This document shows positions 1 through 12,407 of a stretch of DNA of 64,000 nucleotides, piece by piece. The translations under genes were made by a program, and so were the position numbers. Source of the DNA: Verticillium longisporum (Eukaryota > Ascomycota > Sordariomycetes > Glomerellales > Plectosphaerellaceae); contig JAETXT010000013.1 of the NCBI GenBank assembly GCA_019188255.1, forward strand, positions 2,046,001-2,110,000, written 5' to 3'. Positions within the stretch are counted from its first letter, which is position 1. Each line of letters opens with the position of its first letter. A model generated the notes under the pieces. The model searched no databases, was not told where the DNA came from, and saw nothing but the letters and a program-made list of their open reading frames with translations.

Positions 1-96
1 ATTACAGGTAAAGGGCGGCTCAGGGTGCTCTACCGCCTCGCTAGGGGACTGACCCCTCGTCAGAATCCTTCTCGAACAGTATAGCAGCTCAACCGC

Positions 97-1084
97 TTAA
101 CTGCACTGGGAGTACCACTGGTTGGAAACCTTGCAGGTTCCGGTGGTGCAGCAGGTAGGGCCGGTCCAGCCCTGGCCGCCGCACTGGCCGTAGGCAGGGG
201 CGCAGGTGGCACCGGTCGCGGGCTTCGGGGCAGCAGTGGTAGCCGCAGGCTTGGGAGCGGCGGCGGTGGTAGTGGACAGCGAGACGCTGTAGCCGGTGGT
301 GTCGAACTTGGCGTTGGTGCCGACAAACGGCTCGGTTCCGGCGCCGATGCTGTAGAGGCACTGCGAGCCGGGGAGACCCTGGGACGCGGCGAGGTACTTG
401 ATGAAGTCGGCAACGTCGCCGTTGTAGTTGGTCTGCTGCTTGGTGGCGACGAAGGAGAAGACCGTCATCTGGGAGTGAGCGCCCTTGTACAACTGCCAGG
501 AGACGCCGCTGATGGTGACGGTCGCGATGGGCTTGCCGGTGGCGCTGATGGGGCCGGCTCCGCCGAGGGCCGCGAGCCAGATCATGACCTCGTACTCGGG
601 CTTGGCGCTGCAGTCGCTGCTGGTAAAGAGATCGTAGGCGACGTTGGCGACGACGCCGGTGCCGGTGTAGCTGTTTGGTCGGTTAGTAAGAGCAAGGAAA
701 GAAGGACCTGGGACAGTGTGCTGCATACCTCCACTGCCACTTGGAGGGGATGCTGGCGACAGCAGAGACGCGCGCAGCAGGGGCCTGGAGAACGGCGTTG
801 GAGTACGACTTGACGTGGAGGTTACCGCCAGCCCAGGACCAGGTGGAGGACCACTTGGCGAGGTTGTTGGTGATGCCATCAACCAGGGTGCACTGAGAGC
901 CGCTGGTGGCCTGGTCCCGTCCCCAGAGGTTGTTGTAGATGATGTAAGATCCGACCTTGATGTTGTCCCACTGTCCGCAGAGGTTCGTCGCGCGCTTGTC
1001 GATGGACTGAGTCTTGGTGGGCTCAACGGCAGGGGCGGCGGCGACCAGCGCCGCCATCGAAGTAAGGACTGTGATGAACTTCAT
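97..1084 (-). CDS. Secreted GH12 endoglucanase/xyloglucanase with C-terminal CBM1
   Basis: Two exons (1084..729 and 670..97) joined across a 58-nt intron (donor GTATGC, branch TTACTAAC, acceptor AACAG) give a 309-residue protein. The first ~16 residues are a hydrophobic secretion signal. The body matches glycoside hydrolase family 12: NLCGQWD near the N-terminus, the nucleophile segment EYEVMIW and the acid/base segment GTEPF, which correspond to the two catalytic glutamates of the family. After an Ala/Pro/Thr linker, the last ~36 residues form a cellulose-binding CBM1 with the [12 protein letters not shown] core. GH12 enzymes cut beta-1,4-glucan or xyloglucan outside the cell; which of the two is preferred here cannot be read from sequence. 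A reader that skips the intron would mis-start the C-terminal half. The gene is divergent from everything to its right and its 3' end lies close to the window edge. Family assignment is secure. Confidence 0.93.
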
Positions 1085-1207
1085 TTTTGGATTGGTAGTG
1101 AACGAACTAATGAATGAATGACTGAATGAAGGAATGGATAATGGGTAGAAACGAGATCAAAGAACGTACAGACAGCATCGTGGCGTCGAAAGGCTGGCCA
1201 AGTCGTA

Positions 1208-1213
1208 CTTATA
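1208..1213 (-). promoter_or_regulatory. Probable TATA box of the GH12 gene
   Basis: TATAAG on the minus strand lies about 125 nt upstream of the GH12 start codon. The interval in between carries imperfect CATT/GAATGA tetranucleotide repeats (about 1105-1137) that would fall in the 5' UTR. Position and sequence are suitable for a TATA element; there is no other evidence. Confidence 0.45.
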
Positions 1214-3420
1214 CAGCCCATCTGAATCTCTGGTGGGATCGTGACCAGGCTGGGTAGCCTCCCAAAATGGCATCGTGGTGTCGGATAGATGGACGATTGC
1301 GGTAAGCCTCTGCGGGGTTATCAACTTGTCATGTCATTCCGTTCAGGCGGCTGCCCCTTTCATTTCAATCTTGCACTGGTGGGTTCGACTCGTTCCCCAG
1401 GTTGTGTTGACTGGTGCTACCTAGCTTACCTTTATTACCGGCCCAATCGGCAAGGCCCATCCATCACGATCGATACAGTTCTTTAAAGTCAAGTCTGTCG
1501 GCATGCAACCTTTTGATCCGCTATGATGATGAGTTTGGCGAAGGTCTTTAGGATAAGGGACTTGATCATTGATGCCATTGGGTCTCATGGTTTGTTTCCT
1601 CAGCATAGCCTCTTGGAGCTCGAAGCTAGAGCGAGGATGGCCGACGGCTATGCCGCGTTCTGTGCAAATTCCTAGACTGGGAGATCCCTGTCGCTCGTGG
1701 AAGCTTTGCCAGGGTCTCTGGGGTGGAGTTATCGGCTTGTGTCCCAAACCATCTCTTTCGTCAACACGGGATGAAACAACGGCGATAGACGATTTCTTGG
1801 TGCAAGATCTTTGGCAATCTGATCAGACATGTCGCATGTGATTGTAGCGTATGGTCTCGCCAATTGTCGTTTCTCGTGATGATGCTCTCCTCCCCTGATT
1901 TCTCCTGGGGCCATGACTAGCAATGCACGTATCGAGAAGAGGCGCGGTTTAGATCATCTCCGAAGGCTCCGCTCCACAACCCAAGGTGATTATGCCACGG
2001 GGCACTGGCGAATGCGGACGTCAATCCCGGGATCTAGTGCCCTGCAAGCCTGACTTCTTTGGGCACGCAGCTGTCGGTGCCGGTGTGCCGGGTCACTGTG
2101 CTCAGACCTTGCGGCCGAAATGGATGGTCTGGCCAGCGCAGGGCTGCTTTATTTCAGACAACCTGCTCTCCTGGCGCATCTTGCTCGTCCCCGCTAGGGC
2201 GACCAGGGCGACGCTGCCTCTCCCTCCGATTGAGCTCACGAGAGGCAAATACGCGGCAGCTGCAACTGTGAAGATTGCGGCGCTGGTCATGGCCTTCGAA
2301 CGAATCAGTCGCCAGAGGATGGTGCCGATGGACCCTTTACCCTTGGATCTCTCTTGTTATTTCTTCGCTTTTCAAAGAAAAAAGGGCCTAATGCGGACTT
2401 CTGCAATGCTTCCCTACGGCTGAACTTGACGCAGGTTACCAGCAAGTCCGCACGCCAGAGTGCCCGCGCGCACCTCGGTTTCATAAACTACTCATTTTGA
2501 GTGGCATTAGGATTGGAGCTCAGGATCAGAAATTACTGTACGAATGAAGGATACAAGCGCTGCCAACACCATGATGAACGTGATTGTAGCCACAGGATGC
2601 TGGTTTGGTTGTGGACTATGGGAGCAATACAAGGGCATTCTGCCAGAAGAAGATACAATAGCCGAGAGCAAATAAAGTATTGAAAGAGGGAGTGCTGTGT
2701 ATGATTTGCGAATATCTTAGTCTCCAGTATGAAATCGCGAAGACGGCAACATAGGGCTTATGATACTACGACGAGGGCCAAAGCTCGACGGCTGGTCACG
2801 TATTCCAATTGACTTTGAGTTGCCGCACCAAACTACTTGCAGTCGTGATCATCTTTCTCTGCTTACATTTGTAAGGGGGAATCAAGCATACTGGGATGTT
2901 CTGCAGATGACGAGGACGACCCACGGGTTCCTCTGCATCACTGAGGCTGCAAGCACAGCAACAAGCCAGCCCAAGCAACCCAAGCCCGGCTTTTCAACGC
3001 CAGATACTCCAACAAAAGGTTTCCCAATAACAACCGAAATAAGCCTGCACAGACAGGGGCATGTCAGCGTCAAGGTCCCTGTGGCGCCTGTCTTTGGCGA
3101 TCGATCTCCTTAGTGCAGTCCGGAAGGGGCAGGTACGCGGCTGAGACCAGAGGAGGGGGAGGGAGACACGGGCGGCTGTTGGATGTGCGGGGTTGATTGA
3201 TGGGCGCCCAGTGATGTGATGTGATGTCTCCCGACAGCGTGACATCATGCGCCTGCATGTTTCCTACCTACGTACTAAACGACCTCACCTTGATTAACAA
3301 GGACTCGTTAATGGCGCATCGCCCTTCCATCGAACGAACATCTCAATTGTACCCCCGTGCTCTACAACAGAAAGCGGCCAGCCTCACTTCAAATTAACTC
3401 CTTCCAAACCCCAATCCCCA
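1214..3420. other. Intergenic, no supported gene
   Basis: Normal base composition. Only short open frames on both strands (at most ~145 codons), none with a recognisable domain, consistent codon bias or supportable splice structure. It should hold the divergent promoters of the GH12 and PEBP genes. No RNA gene or repeat was recognised. Confidence 0.5.
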
Positions 3421-4192
3421 ATGCGCGGCATCTCGTTCATGACCATGGCAACTCTTGCCCTGGCTCACCTCTCCCTGGCTCGTCTCGCCAACCAAAAGGT
3501 CATTGCGTCCGACAACGATGACATGACCGAGGTTCACGAAGCGTATGGCCTTTTTGTCCCCCCTCCCGCACGCCGAAGGACATCACTGACTAGTCCCAGC
3601 CTCTTCCAAGCCGGCATCATCCCCAACGTCATTTCCGAGTTCCAGCCCGTCCTCGGCCTCTCTGCCTCTTGGTCCAAAGATGTAGCCGTGTCCCTCGGCA
3701 ACAGCCTCGACCCTTCGGCGCTCTCTTCGCCCCCATCGGTCCATCTCGAAAAAGCCAATTCCGTATCCAGTCTCGAGGCAGACAAGTCCTACGTCCCCAC
3801 CCTCACGGACCCGGACGCCCCATCGCGTGACGATCCAAAATGGGGCGAGTTCTGCCACTGGATCGCCACGGGGCTCTCCATCTCCGCCTCGGCGAGCAAA
3901 CTCGAGGACGTGCTCGAGTACAAGCCCCCCGCGCCGCCGGAGAAGACGGGTCCCCATCGCTACGTTCTGATCGCCTTCGTGCCCGCCAACGGGACCACCG
4001 AGCCGCTGAATCTCTCGAAGCCGCGTGATCGGAAGCACTGGGGGGCCAGCGCGCCGGGGCATGGCGTCAAGGACTGGGCGCATGCCAATGGGCTTGTGCC
4101 GATCGGTGAGTGACTTTTGTCGTCGGATTTCAGGGGCTGCACTGACCTTGACAGCTGCGAATTTCTTCTACGCCCAGAACAAGAAGCAGTAA
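3421..4192 (+). CDS. Phosphatidylethanolamine-binding protein (PEBP/TFS1-type)
   Basis: Three exons are proposed: 3421..3542, 3600..4105 and 4155..4192, giving 221 residues. The second intron (GTGAGT...GACAG) is required to reach the conserved C-terminal AANFFYAQN segment. The first intron (57 nt, GTATGG...CTGAC...CCCAG) contains no in-frame stop, so an uninterrupted frame exists; removing it joins TEVHEA directly to LFQAGIIPNVI, the normal PEBP spacing, so I prefer the spliced form. Hallmarks are DPDAPSR followed by GEFCHW (ligand-site core) and GPHRYVLIAF. The N-terminus is hydrophobic and may be a signal peptide or membrane-targeting segment. Members such as yeast Tfs1 bind anionic phospholipids and inhibit carboxypeptidase Y or modulate Ras signalling; the actual role here is inferred only from family membership. 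Confidence 0.88.
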
Positions 4193-4896
4193 CGACAGGG
4201 AATGATTCCGTGGAAGAATGAACCAGTTACAATACGCTGGGGCATGGGATTATCTGAGTACGAACGAGTCTACAGGAAGGGAGAACAAAATGACCGGCTA
4301 GTGTTGGGAAACATTTTTGAGTGAATAGGAGCCTGCTTCATGGCTACTAAGAAGCATGCATCAAACGTATCCAGAGCTATCTGTCACAATGCCCTCTGTC
4401 GTGATGTTACATCGCTTGATTGACGACATGAAGCAGGCAAACGAAATGCCAAGGAAACTACCTAGGTAGATAGACTCCTCGAAACGACAGCGGCTTGGCT
4501 GCAGTCAGCGTCTCAACCCTGACGCCACCAAACCCTGAGAGACGCCACAGATCCCAAGGTTGCATGTAAATCTTTTTTTTTTCTGGAAACGTACACGCTT
4601 TAAGTTCAATGTCGAGGTAGGGCTGACGAGGCATCAATATATCACACAATGATGGCTATCGAGCGTCACCCTGCAGTACCACAGACTGTAACCATGGAAA
4701 CGCAGAATATCGTCAACCGAGAGAATTTTAAATAATATTCATGATACGACCAATTACGTTGGGCATCATAAAACTGATAATGCTACATTGTTCGGTGTTT
4801 GTCCAATAGACTGCGAAATCTTCCGTCGCCTTTGCCAAGTTCTTCTACACTTCATTCCGGATATCCCATTTCATACTATGGAGGAACCCATTTAAG
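4193..4896. other. Intergenic between convergent genes
   Basis: The PEBP gene and the minus-strand gene that follows converge on this interval, so it should contain both 3' UTRs. It is moderately AT-rich with a T-run near 4571. No coding frame worth reporting was seen. Confidence 0.5.
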
Positions 4897-6081
4897 TCAC
4901 CTTTTCATATCCTCCACCGAATCACCGTTCGCGCCTGTCATCTGGAAGGCTGCCGGCCCCAGCTTCCGTCTTTTCGCCGGGGAAGTTTCTCTCTTTGGGA
5001 CAGAATCGCAGTCTTCCGTAGGCTCCGGCTTGCTGTCGTCTGTGCTTTTTGATGACGACTCAGGGCGACCATCAGGAAGCGGCTTCCTCTTTTCGCCCCC
5101 TCCGGACGTCGTGGCCAGCTTAGGACGACTAGTAGGGAGAGGCGTCCGTTTCAAACTGGTCTTTCCATCGTGAGGGGCATCCGACGGAGACTCTGCCAGT
5201 CCAATTGCCGTGGCCAGCTTGGGACGACTGGAAGGGAGAGGCGTCCGCTTTAGGCCGGTCTTTTCGTCCCGAGAGGCATCCGGTCGAGACTCGGATGCCG
5301 ATATCGCTGCCGGCTTTTGTTCGTCAGGTGCTGATTTATATCGAGCTAATTCTTGCTCGATTCGTTCCTGAACTTCTTCCGGAACGGAGTCGCTTGGTGC
5401 AACGCCCATGGCGTTTTTGACGGGCTTCTCGACTGTCTCCTCGCGTCCTGCAGGTGTCCTGCGCTTTGGCAGTTCCCGGGAGGTCGGAGCGTGGATGATT
5501 CCGGCCGGGTCCAGCGGCTCAGCTGCGTCCTGGACGAAAGAGCAGCCCTCCTTGTGGAGAGTGCACTTAGCACAAGCCGAGTTCAGCTTCTCTGGATCGA
5601 TATAGCAGTCGCAGCCTCTCCTCTTCTTGGCGCAGTTTGCACATTTCCGTTTCGCGAGGCAGTCAAGGGCCACGATGCGGTCGTACTTGGCCCGTGCCGA
5701 CTCAGTTTTGGCGCAGGGTTTCTTGCCCTTTGGAGCTTCTTGCGCCTTGGCGGGTTGCTTGCTCCCGCTTGCCTTCCTCTTCGTTGTCGATACGACCTCG
5801 TCCTCGGTGAGACCGGCGTCGTCCGGTGCGTTCTCTATGGCAGCCGGGGTCCTGTTATCAGCGTCTGGCGGGGGAACTGGTAGTTCCAGGTCCCCCTCGG
5901 CGGAACTTGGTAGCGAAAGGATATGAGATGCTTCGTGGTCCTTGGTCGTGATGTCGGCGGCGGTATGCTGTAGGCTATGATAGAATGCCATAGAGGCCAG
6001 AGCCTGTGCTGCAGTGATTTCCAACTCACTGTACCTCGACTGTTGATTTTCCTGAAGGATGGTGGTATTTGATTCTGTCAT
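4897..6081 (-). CDS. Hypothetical protein with internal Zn2Cys6-like cysteine cluster
   Basis: A single open frame of 394 codons with a good start at 6081 and no need for introns. Residues 147-180 contain six cysteines spaced C-X2-C-X6-C-X12-C-X2-C-X6-C, the spacing of the fungal Zn(II)2Cys6 binuclear cluster, with basic residues (KKRR) between the second and third cysteines as in DNA-binding members. Unlike classical regulators, the cluster is in the middle of the chain, and no fungal transcription-factor middle-homology region follows. Residues ~265-350 carry a repeated motif (KRTPLP.SRPKLAT twice, then a degenerate KRKPLPDGRPE), and the ends are Ser/Pro/Lys-rich and probably disordered. 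It could be a nuclear DNA-binding protein; function is not established. A coding gene is likely because the length, the cysteine pattern and the repeats all lie in one frame. Confidence 0.75.
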   Translation of the reverse strand: MTESNTTILQENQQSRYSELEITAAQALASMAFYHSLQHTAADITTKDHEASHILSLPSSAEGDLELPVPPPDADNRTPAAIENAPDDAGLTEDEVVSTTKRKASGSKQPAKAQEAPKGKKPCAKTESARAKYDRIVALDCLAKRKCANCAKKRRGCDCYIDPEKLNSACAKCTLHKEGCSFVQDAAEPLDPAGIIHAPTSRELPKRRTPAGREETVEKPVKNAMGVAPSDSVPEEVQERIEQELARYKSAPDEQKPAAISASESRPDASRDEKTGLKRTPLPSSRPKLATAIGLAESPSDAPHDGKTSLKRTPLPTSRPKLATTSGGGEKRKPLPDGRPESSSKSTDDSKPEPTEDCDSVPKRETSPAKRRKLGPAAFQMTGANGDSVEDMKR

Positions 6082-9000
6082 ATTGTGAGACGAAAGAGAC
6101 AGAACCTGGGTGGCTATAACGGCGAAGTCGAAATGTGACGAAAAAGAAGCACCGCTCGAGAGTACTTGGAGAATAATAAGAGGAAAGAGAAGGATGAAAC
6201 GTTGAAGAAGGCTACGGGATGATACTTGATGGCAATATGGATCTGAAATCGGTGCTGCGAATTCGAAGGAAGAGTTAAAAGGACAATGGGGAGACCAAAA
6301 GGGACAGGTATGATAGCCTGGATGGAAAGCTCTTTATGGTAGACGATCATGCTGTCGGAGAAAGATGAATGCTAAGGTTAGATATCCAGAAAATTCGGGC
6401 ATCAAGCTCCAAAGTCGATGAACCTAAGGTTCCTACGGTAGAAAATACAGTGAGTACTCTCTGTGCAGGCTGGTCATCGACAGGGAAGGGTTTGGCTGTG
6501 TTTGGGAGGGACCTGCCCTCAGGCATGTTCGACCCGAAATCGCCAAAGCAACACGAAGTACAACATTTGATGTCTGCAGGAAGTTTCAGTGGCATCCGTG
6601 ACTCTGTAGATGGATACTGCTTGCTAATGGAATCCCGATTCTACGATCAGCCTTTCCATCGGGATGAGGAGTGGACTTGAAAAACCCCGGATTGTAGGAA
6701 TAAGCTCCTGGTAGGGAGCGAACATAAGCATCACAGAGAGGAGCAGACGAAAAGTACCTTATCTTGACCACTGCATGAGGTAACTAAGGTAGGCGGAAAG
6801 AGGCACAACCACTTCACTCAGTTTTCTGGTGGACCGAATTGCAGCCAGCAAAAGTTTGCACCAGATGTCGAGATGTATTTCCCTTGGGTAAAGCAGGCAT
6901 GTTGGGCAGTCACCTTACCCTGTTATGTTTGAAGAGAAAGAACGTTCCATGGCTGATGGAAGAAGGCACTGCCAAATGGCCGCTCTTGAACGGGCAGTCA
7001 CGTACAAACCACAGATGACAGGCCTTGCACTTGCCCTAACGATGCCTTGAACCCCCTGTGTTTTGAGCATCTCATACAATACTCAGCTGTCTCAAAATCC
7101 TATTGAATGTCTGACGCAGCTTGCCAAGCATTCTATTCCCTGTCAAGAGCACTCGTCGCTTCAGAAGCTAGAATTCGTGGGCAGGAACGACAGAAGATCC
7201 TAGTAATGCGTGGGCGCAGTACTCATGCGGAAGTACTAGCAGACCTCCGATCTCAACCTGCCTACTGCACAGAGACACTGGTACTCAACGTCTGCTATGG
7301 TACCTTATTCTCTTGTCTCCTCGCCCTACTCGTTGTCGAAACAGCAGGCAAAGGTTTCCGGATCGAGATCCATCATTTGTGAGATGCAAGAATGACAACC
7401 TGCTGATCCGAGCACCTGACGGCAGAGACAACGACGAGCCTCAGAGGCTATGCCTACCGCTGGCAACATGACCAGCGCGTTGCATCGGCAGCGAAGCAGC
7501 CCATGCCACACAATCAAAGCAGCCTAGGACACAACCACTCCGTCCTCCGGGTTAGGCACACGAAGACACAGAGGGCATCGGTAGCGTTGTTCTTAGGAAT
7601 GTCGTCTACCTACACAACTGAAGAACTGTTCCTTGTTAATATCGACATCCGAACTCGAGACCACCACGACGTTTGTGTCACACCAAGCACACTGATGCGG
7701 CGCCATACCCACGAGCGAAGCCTTTCGACTTTCCAGCCGATATTTCCGCTCCTCGATAACTGAAACGGAAATCTCGGAGCCGTGGCTCGTCACGGCAATC
7801 CGATCGGAACATACTGACCGGCGGTCGGTTGGCTCTGGCCAGAAAAAGCTACATAGTCCTGCACCTCAAGGTTGCATCGTGCTATTTTGTCCGTGGGGGC
7901 TGGGTCGAGGCCCACAGTGTTTTGAGTTATGCATGCAGAAAGAAGGGGCTGACAGGCTCGTAGAGTTTCGTCTGCTTTGCTTGAGCACCTTTCAATGCCA
8001 GACGCCAGACGTTCCTCCCATCTGATTTGCACAGTGGCAGATGTTCGAGCATCCACCTGTGTGGCACGGCGGACGACGCATACTTTGATCCTGACATCAA
8101 ATCTGCATGACACGCTGCCCCATGATTTTGGTCCCAGTTGGGACACCCAATACCAAGACGGAAGGATCCGCCCAGCGTCAACCGGCACTGGGCAACTTAG
8201 CTCCGATGGTGTCCCGTTCCTGGATGCAATTTTGGGCAGAATGGAGGACTCACAGTTCCTGGCATATGAGTTGGCTCCCCCCCCTTTTTTTTTCTTTTTG
8301 CCACGTACCCCGAATGTTGGGTGGCCATGATGGTCGGAACCTACAACCCTGGTTCCCCGGCGCACCTCGCTCTAGTGAAGGTGAGCTGCAGAAATGCTAT
8401 CAGGTTGTATGTCACGCTTCTATCGATGCACCCCCTTTGTGCGAGTGAAAACACGCGACATGGCAGGCCATGACCACTCTGTTGGAGTCAGGCGCCGTTC
8501 TCGTGCGTCGGTTCAGGCGCACACTTACCCAGTCTGCTTGATGGAGGCGCCTGCAATGAGCCGGAACCCAGAGGCCTCGTCTCCGGCGTGCATCTACCGA
8601 CCCACAGCTTTGGGAGCTGGGACGCACAAGTCGTGCCATTTCCCCTCTTCGGGTCGGCCTGTCAAAGGGGTCGCATAACGAGTGAACGAGGCAACAGCCG
8701 GGCCGTTTCTTACGACAGCCGGCAAAGGCGTCGGTCGATGGAACAAGACCGAGTGGTGCGTCGACAGCAACCCCTCTGCGAAAACACCATCACATGAACA
8801 ATTTCGCTTGTGATTTAGTCATGCCAGGAGGAGTACCACTGCACAGTTACCTGCAGCGTGCATCGCATTCTAGTTTATGGAGCACTAGTATTCATCACAG
8901 TGCAGCTATCTGTGTAAACTTGTAGAGCACCAACGGCACCAGCAGCCCTTGCCCAAACCTTGAGCGGTGTGGATTAGGCAGTAGAGCATCTCTCTCTACA

Positions 9001-12000
9001 AGCTAAGTAAGTTTTTATTTTGATTCTTTTTTTTTTGGTGCCTGAAGGCAGATCTGCCGTTCCATCCAGATTTCGACGTTTCTACGTGCTCTTGACTCGC
9101 GCAACAACGGGCCCAGGTACCCGGGTCGCCTGCTAAGGTCCAAGTTAGCGCTGAGTGGTTGAGACGGTGCCCCGGGAGAGGCGGTGAACGGACAGCGGGA
9201 GGCACGATCGACGTCGTGTTTGGGCCCTTTAGGTTCGCCGAACCACGGGTTAGTGAACCCCACCACTCGATCCAAGTTGGTGGCAGGATCGCCGCGCGCC
9301 AGATGAATCAAGCTCGACTTGGAGCGGGGGGGCATCCGTGACTAGGATACGAGAGAGTATATTCCCTCATGAAATGGGAGGGGCTCCGAGCACCATGCCA
9401 TGCCCCCGGAACTGTTGCTACCTCGCATGGCTCTTGAGTGTGCCTGGACCGCTCGATTCTAGAACCAGGCAGCACAACCACGCATCGCATCGATGGCTTT
9501 GGCTTGGTCGATTCAAGTCTGATGGACAGAGCAGAGACATGGGACCATGCAGAAGTCACAAGCGGGGGGCAGAGCGCAAGACTCGGGGCCTCATCACCGA
9601 CGACGAGGGCATGGGACGGCGGTTGGTGCGTTGTGTGCAGATGAGGTGCATCAGCGCGGCAGACGATGCAACCCTTATCAGCTGCCTAACAACTAGCTTG
9701 TGGCCATGCAGCACATCGCCCCAAGCTGGGAAGGTCAGCGAAACGCCCTCATTTTCCGCCTTGATGAGACAGGTGTCCTATTGTGTCGTTTACAACGCCT
9801 CGAGTCAGAGCTGATACCGCTCGCAATGTTGGAGTCGATGGTTTTATTGCGTCTTCGCGCCTACAGCATCAGGATCAGACGAGGACTCGCAGAATAGACC
9901 GCTCACGCACTCTTCCTTCGAGCAACAGTAGAGTAGGTTTGGGAAAGCCATAAGCCCAGGTTCGGTAAGCAAGCGAGTCCAACAGTTGGTCCCATGTACA
10001 TTCGCAAACAGAGCGGGACCTGGTCATGTTGAATGGGTGCCCGCGTACGGCGTCCGAGGTACATGGTCAGAGGCAAAAGTTTCGATAGCCTGTCAGGTAC
10101 CGATAAACCCTGCTCTTGGGGCACGCTTAGAAGGTACAAAAGCTGACGTTCCTTTCCTTGCACAAAATTATACCACCTAAATAAGGCTGGTCTACGAGCT
10201 AATGAGATATATATAAAATGCTAGGGTAGTCGATGGGGAAGTCGATGAATAATGGGCCCCCTGGTCGGCTCCCTGGTCGGTACTCGTTAAATAATTGAAA
10301 CTTACCGTATACTATAGGTACATGATGGTGGGATGGGGCTCGCTTGTCGCTGCTGGCACCACATCCACCATGCCAAATGTAACCACCCGCCTCGTGCGGG
10401 ACACGATGGCCAACTGACGGGTACAAGTCCGAGATCGACTTGACAAGAAGCAGCAACACGGCGCCGTGCCACGCTGGCCGTATGAAGAAACAGTTATTCG
10501 TGATTGCCCGTCAACAGCGTTAAGCCTCAGCATCAGGCGCTGACCAAGTCGAGTATTTCAGACCGAGGGGTCTACCTCGAGAAGCCACAACATCGGCCGG
10601 TGTGGGAGGGCTTTGAGCATCTTGTTTAGGTTGAGACACTGATAGATGTGCGATCAGTGGCTTGCCAGTCGCGCAAGCTCCTGCTCAGTGACTGGGCCCC
10701 CCTGTGTCGTGCCGAACCGCTGGAAATCCCGGGGCGACCCGGTAGGCTATGGCGGGAGAGCTCTCAAGGACAGGCCGGGCGTCTTGGATCCCTGGACCTG
10801 ACCCCGGAAACCCCTGTTGCCGCCCCCTTTTCCGAGTGGGATGGCTGGAAAAGAAAAGCAAAAGCAACCCCCACCACATGGCTCCACTGGCGTTGGCCAA
10901 AGGCTCCCCATTGTGATGCGATGCAAAGCGAGCGCCCCCTCGTACCTCACCCCATGAATGAGGTAGTGTTGTGCCAGCGCCTTCGCCCGCGGTGCACGGC
11001 ACAAAAGAAGCAAGAGACCAGCAGGGTTCTTGACTGCGGCACAAGCGGAAGATGACCGGAATCAAGACGTCTGGTACGTAGGAGACTGTGTGAACAGCTA
11101 TTTTACTGCTATTTCTCGCAAGAGAGCATCGCTGGGCTTGTTAACCTCTTTAGCCAGTTAGCATTCCATCGGAAAGATACCTCACTGAGGTGGCGTGAAT
11201 TGTCTTGGTTTTGTATGACAGTCTGCGGCAAAAGAAACGCCCTTCATTTGGAGCAGGGCAGGACACCTTCAAACCACTTACCTGAATTGCCGTCCCTCCC
11301 AGAAACAGCACCGTGCAGTCGGGCCGCCCTCGAGCAGAATGAACCCGTTCTAGTACTCCACGAGGGCGCGGTTGCGCTGTCGGCGGCATCTTGATCTCCT
11401 TGTCCAGTCTTCTGCTCTGGTCTCCCCCCGAGACTCGTCTGAGATCCGTTAACATGGTCGCGGCATGGCTCCCTTAAGCCATCATGCAGCTTTGTCCGAA
11501 ACGGTCGAGCTATCATTTCTCGGATCCTGCAGCTCATCGACCCCCGCCTTGTCGGTTGCCCGCTGGGGCTTGCGGCCATGTCGCCTGCTTCCTGTGGTTC
11601 GCTGGCTGATCTCTTCACCGTAGCAGCCCTAGGCCAAGCCACGTCTGCCAACACATCATCGATTCCTCCCCCTTCCCGGGGAGGGGACCTTTTCTTGTCC
11701 CAATCAAGACGCCGCCTGGGCGCCCTCGTTCCTCTCGCTCGGGTCCTCAACAAGTGTCTGACCCGACAGTCCGTCCGCAGGAATCGCTACCCTCGAGACA
11801 TGCACATCTTACGGCGCGCTTGTGCTGGACAGCCCCCTAGCCCACTGCCAAAAAGCCTGTGCAACAGGGGCTTAAGTTAGGTTGGCCAGGGTCTCTTCAC
11901 GCTACGGCCCAAGGCGGGCAAGGCTCAGGCAATGCTGCTGCAATAACCCGTGGAAGCCTACACCTTGAAGTGACGCTAGAAAGCAGCGCGCCTTTCGGGC

Positions 12001-12407
12001 CCAAACAACGCCCAGGTAGGCGACCAGGATATATGAAGCGGAAAGCGTCCGGCCTGCCTCCAGTAGTCGATCGTTGAGGAGATCTCGTACTAGAATCTGA
12101 TCTGTCGAACAGCTTTGCGTCTCTTCTCTTCTTTGCCTCGAAGTCGTGCCCCGCCCCTTGTCCCGCCTTTTAGTCGTGTTTCAGTATTCAACGACCTCTT
12201 CTTGTTTTCGAGTCAGCCTTGAACCTCCCAACACCCGGCGAACCCCTTTACGGGGCTCACCAGTCGAAGTCTTGTTGTTCAGCTTCTACATACACCTTGT
12301 CGACACAGCACGCCGCAGATCTGTGCTGAACTCCGAATCGACGGGTTGAGGCAGTCTAAGAGCTATTCAGAGCGCCAGGCGTATGTCGTGAACGGATCAA
12401 TCTCACG
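6082..12407. other. 6.3 kb interval without a recognisable gene
   Basis: Composition is normal (not RIPped), yet the longest frames on either strand are under ~190 codons, low-complexity or frame-inconsistent, and none shows a domain, signal peptide or plausible exon chain. Homopolymer runs occur near 8280-8292 and 9030-9039. The last ~330 nt are pyrimidine-rich in places and probably contain the promoter and 5' UTR of the methyltransferase gene. Non-coding transcripts or fast-evolving orphan genes cannot be excluded. Confidence 0.45.
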
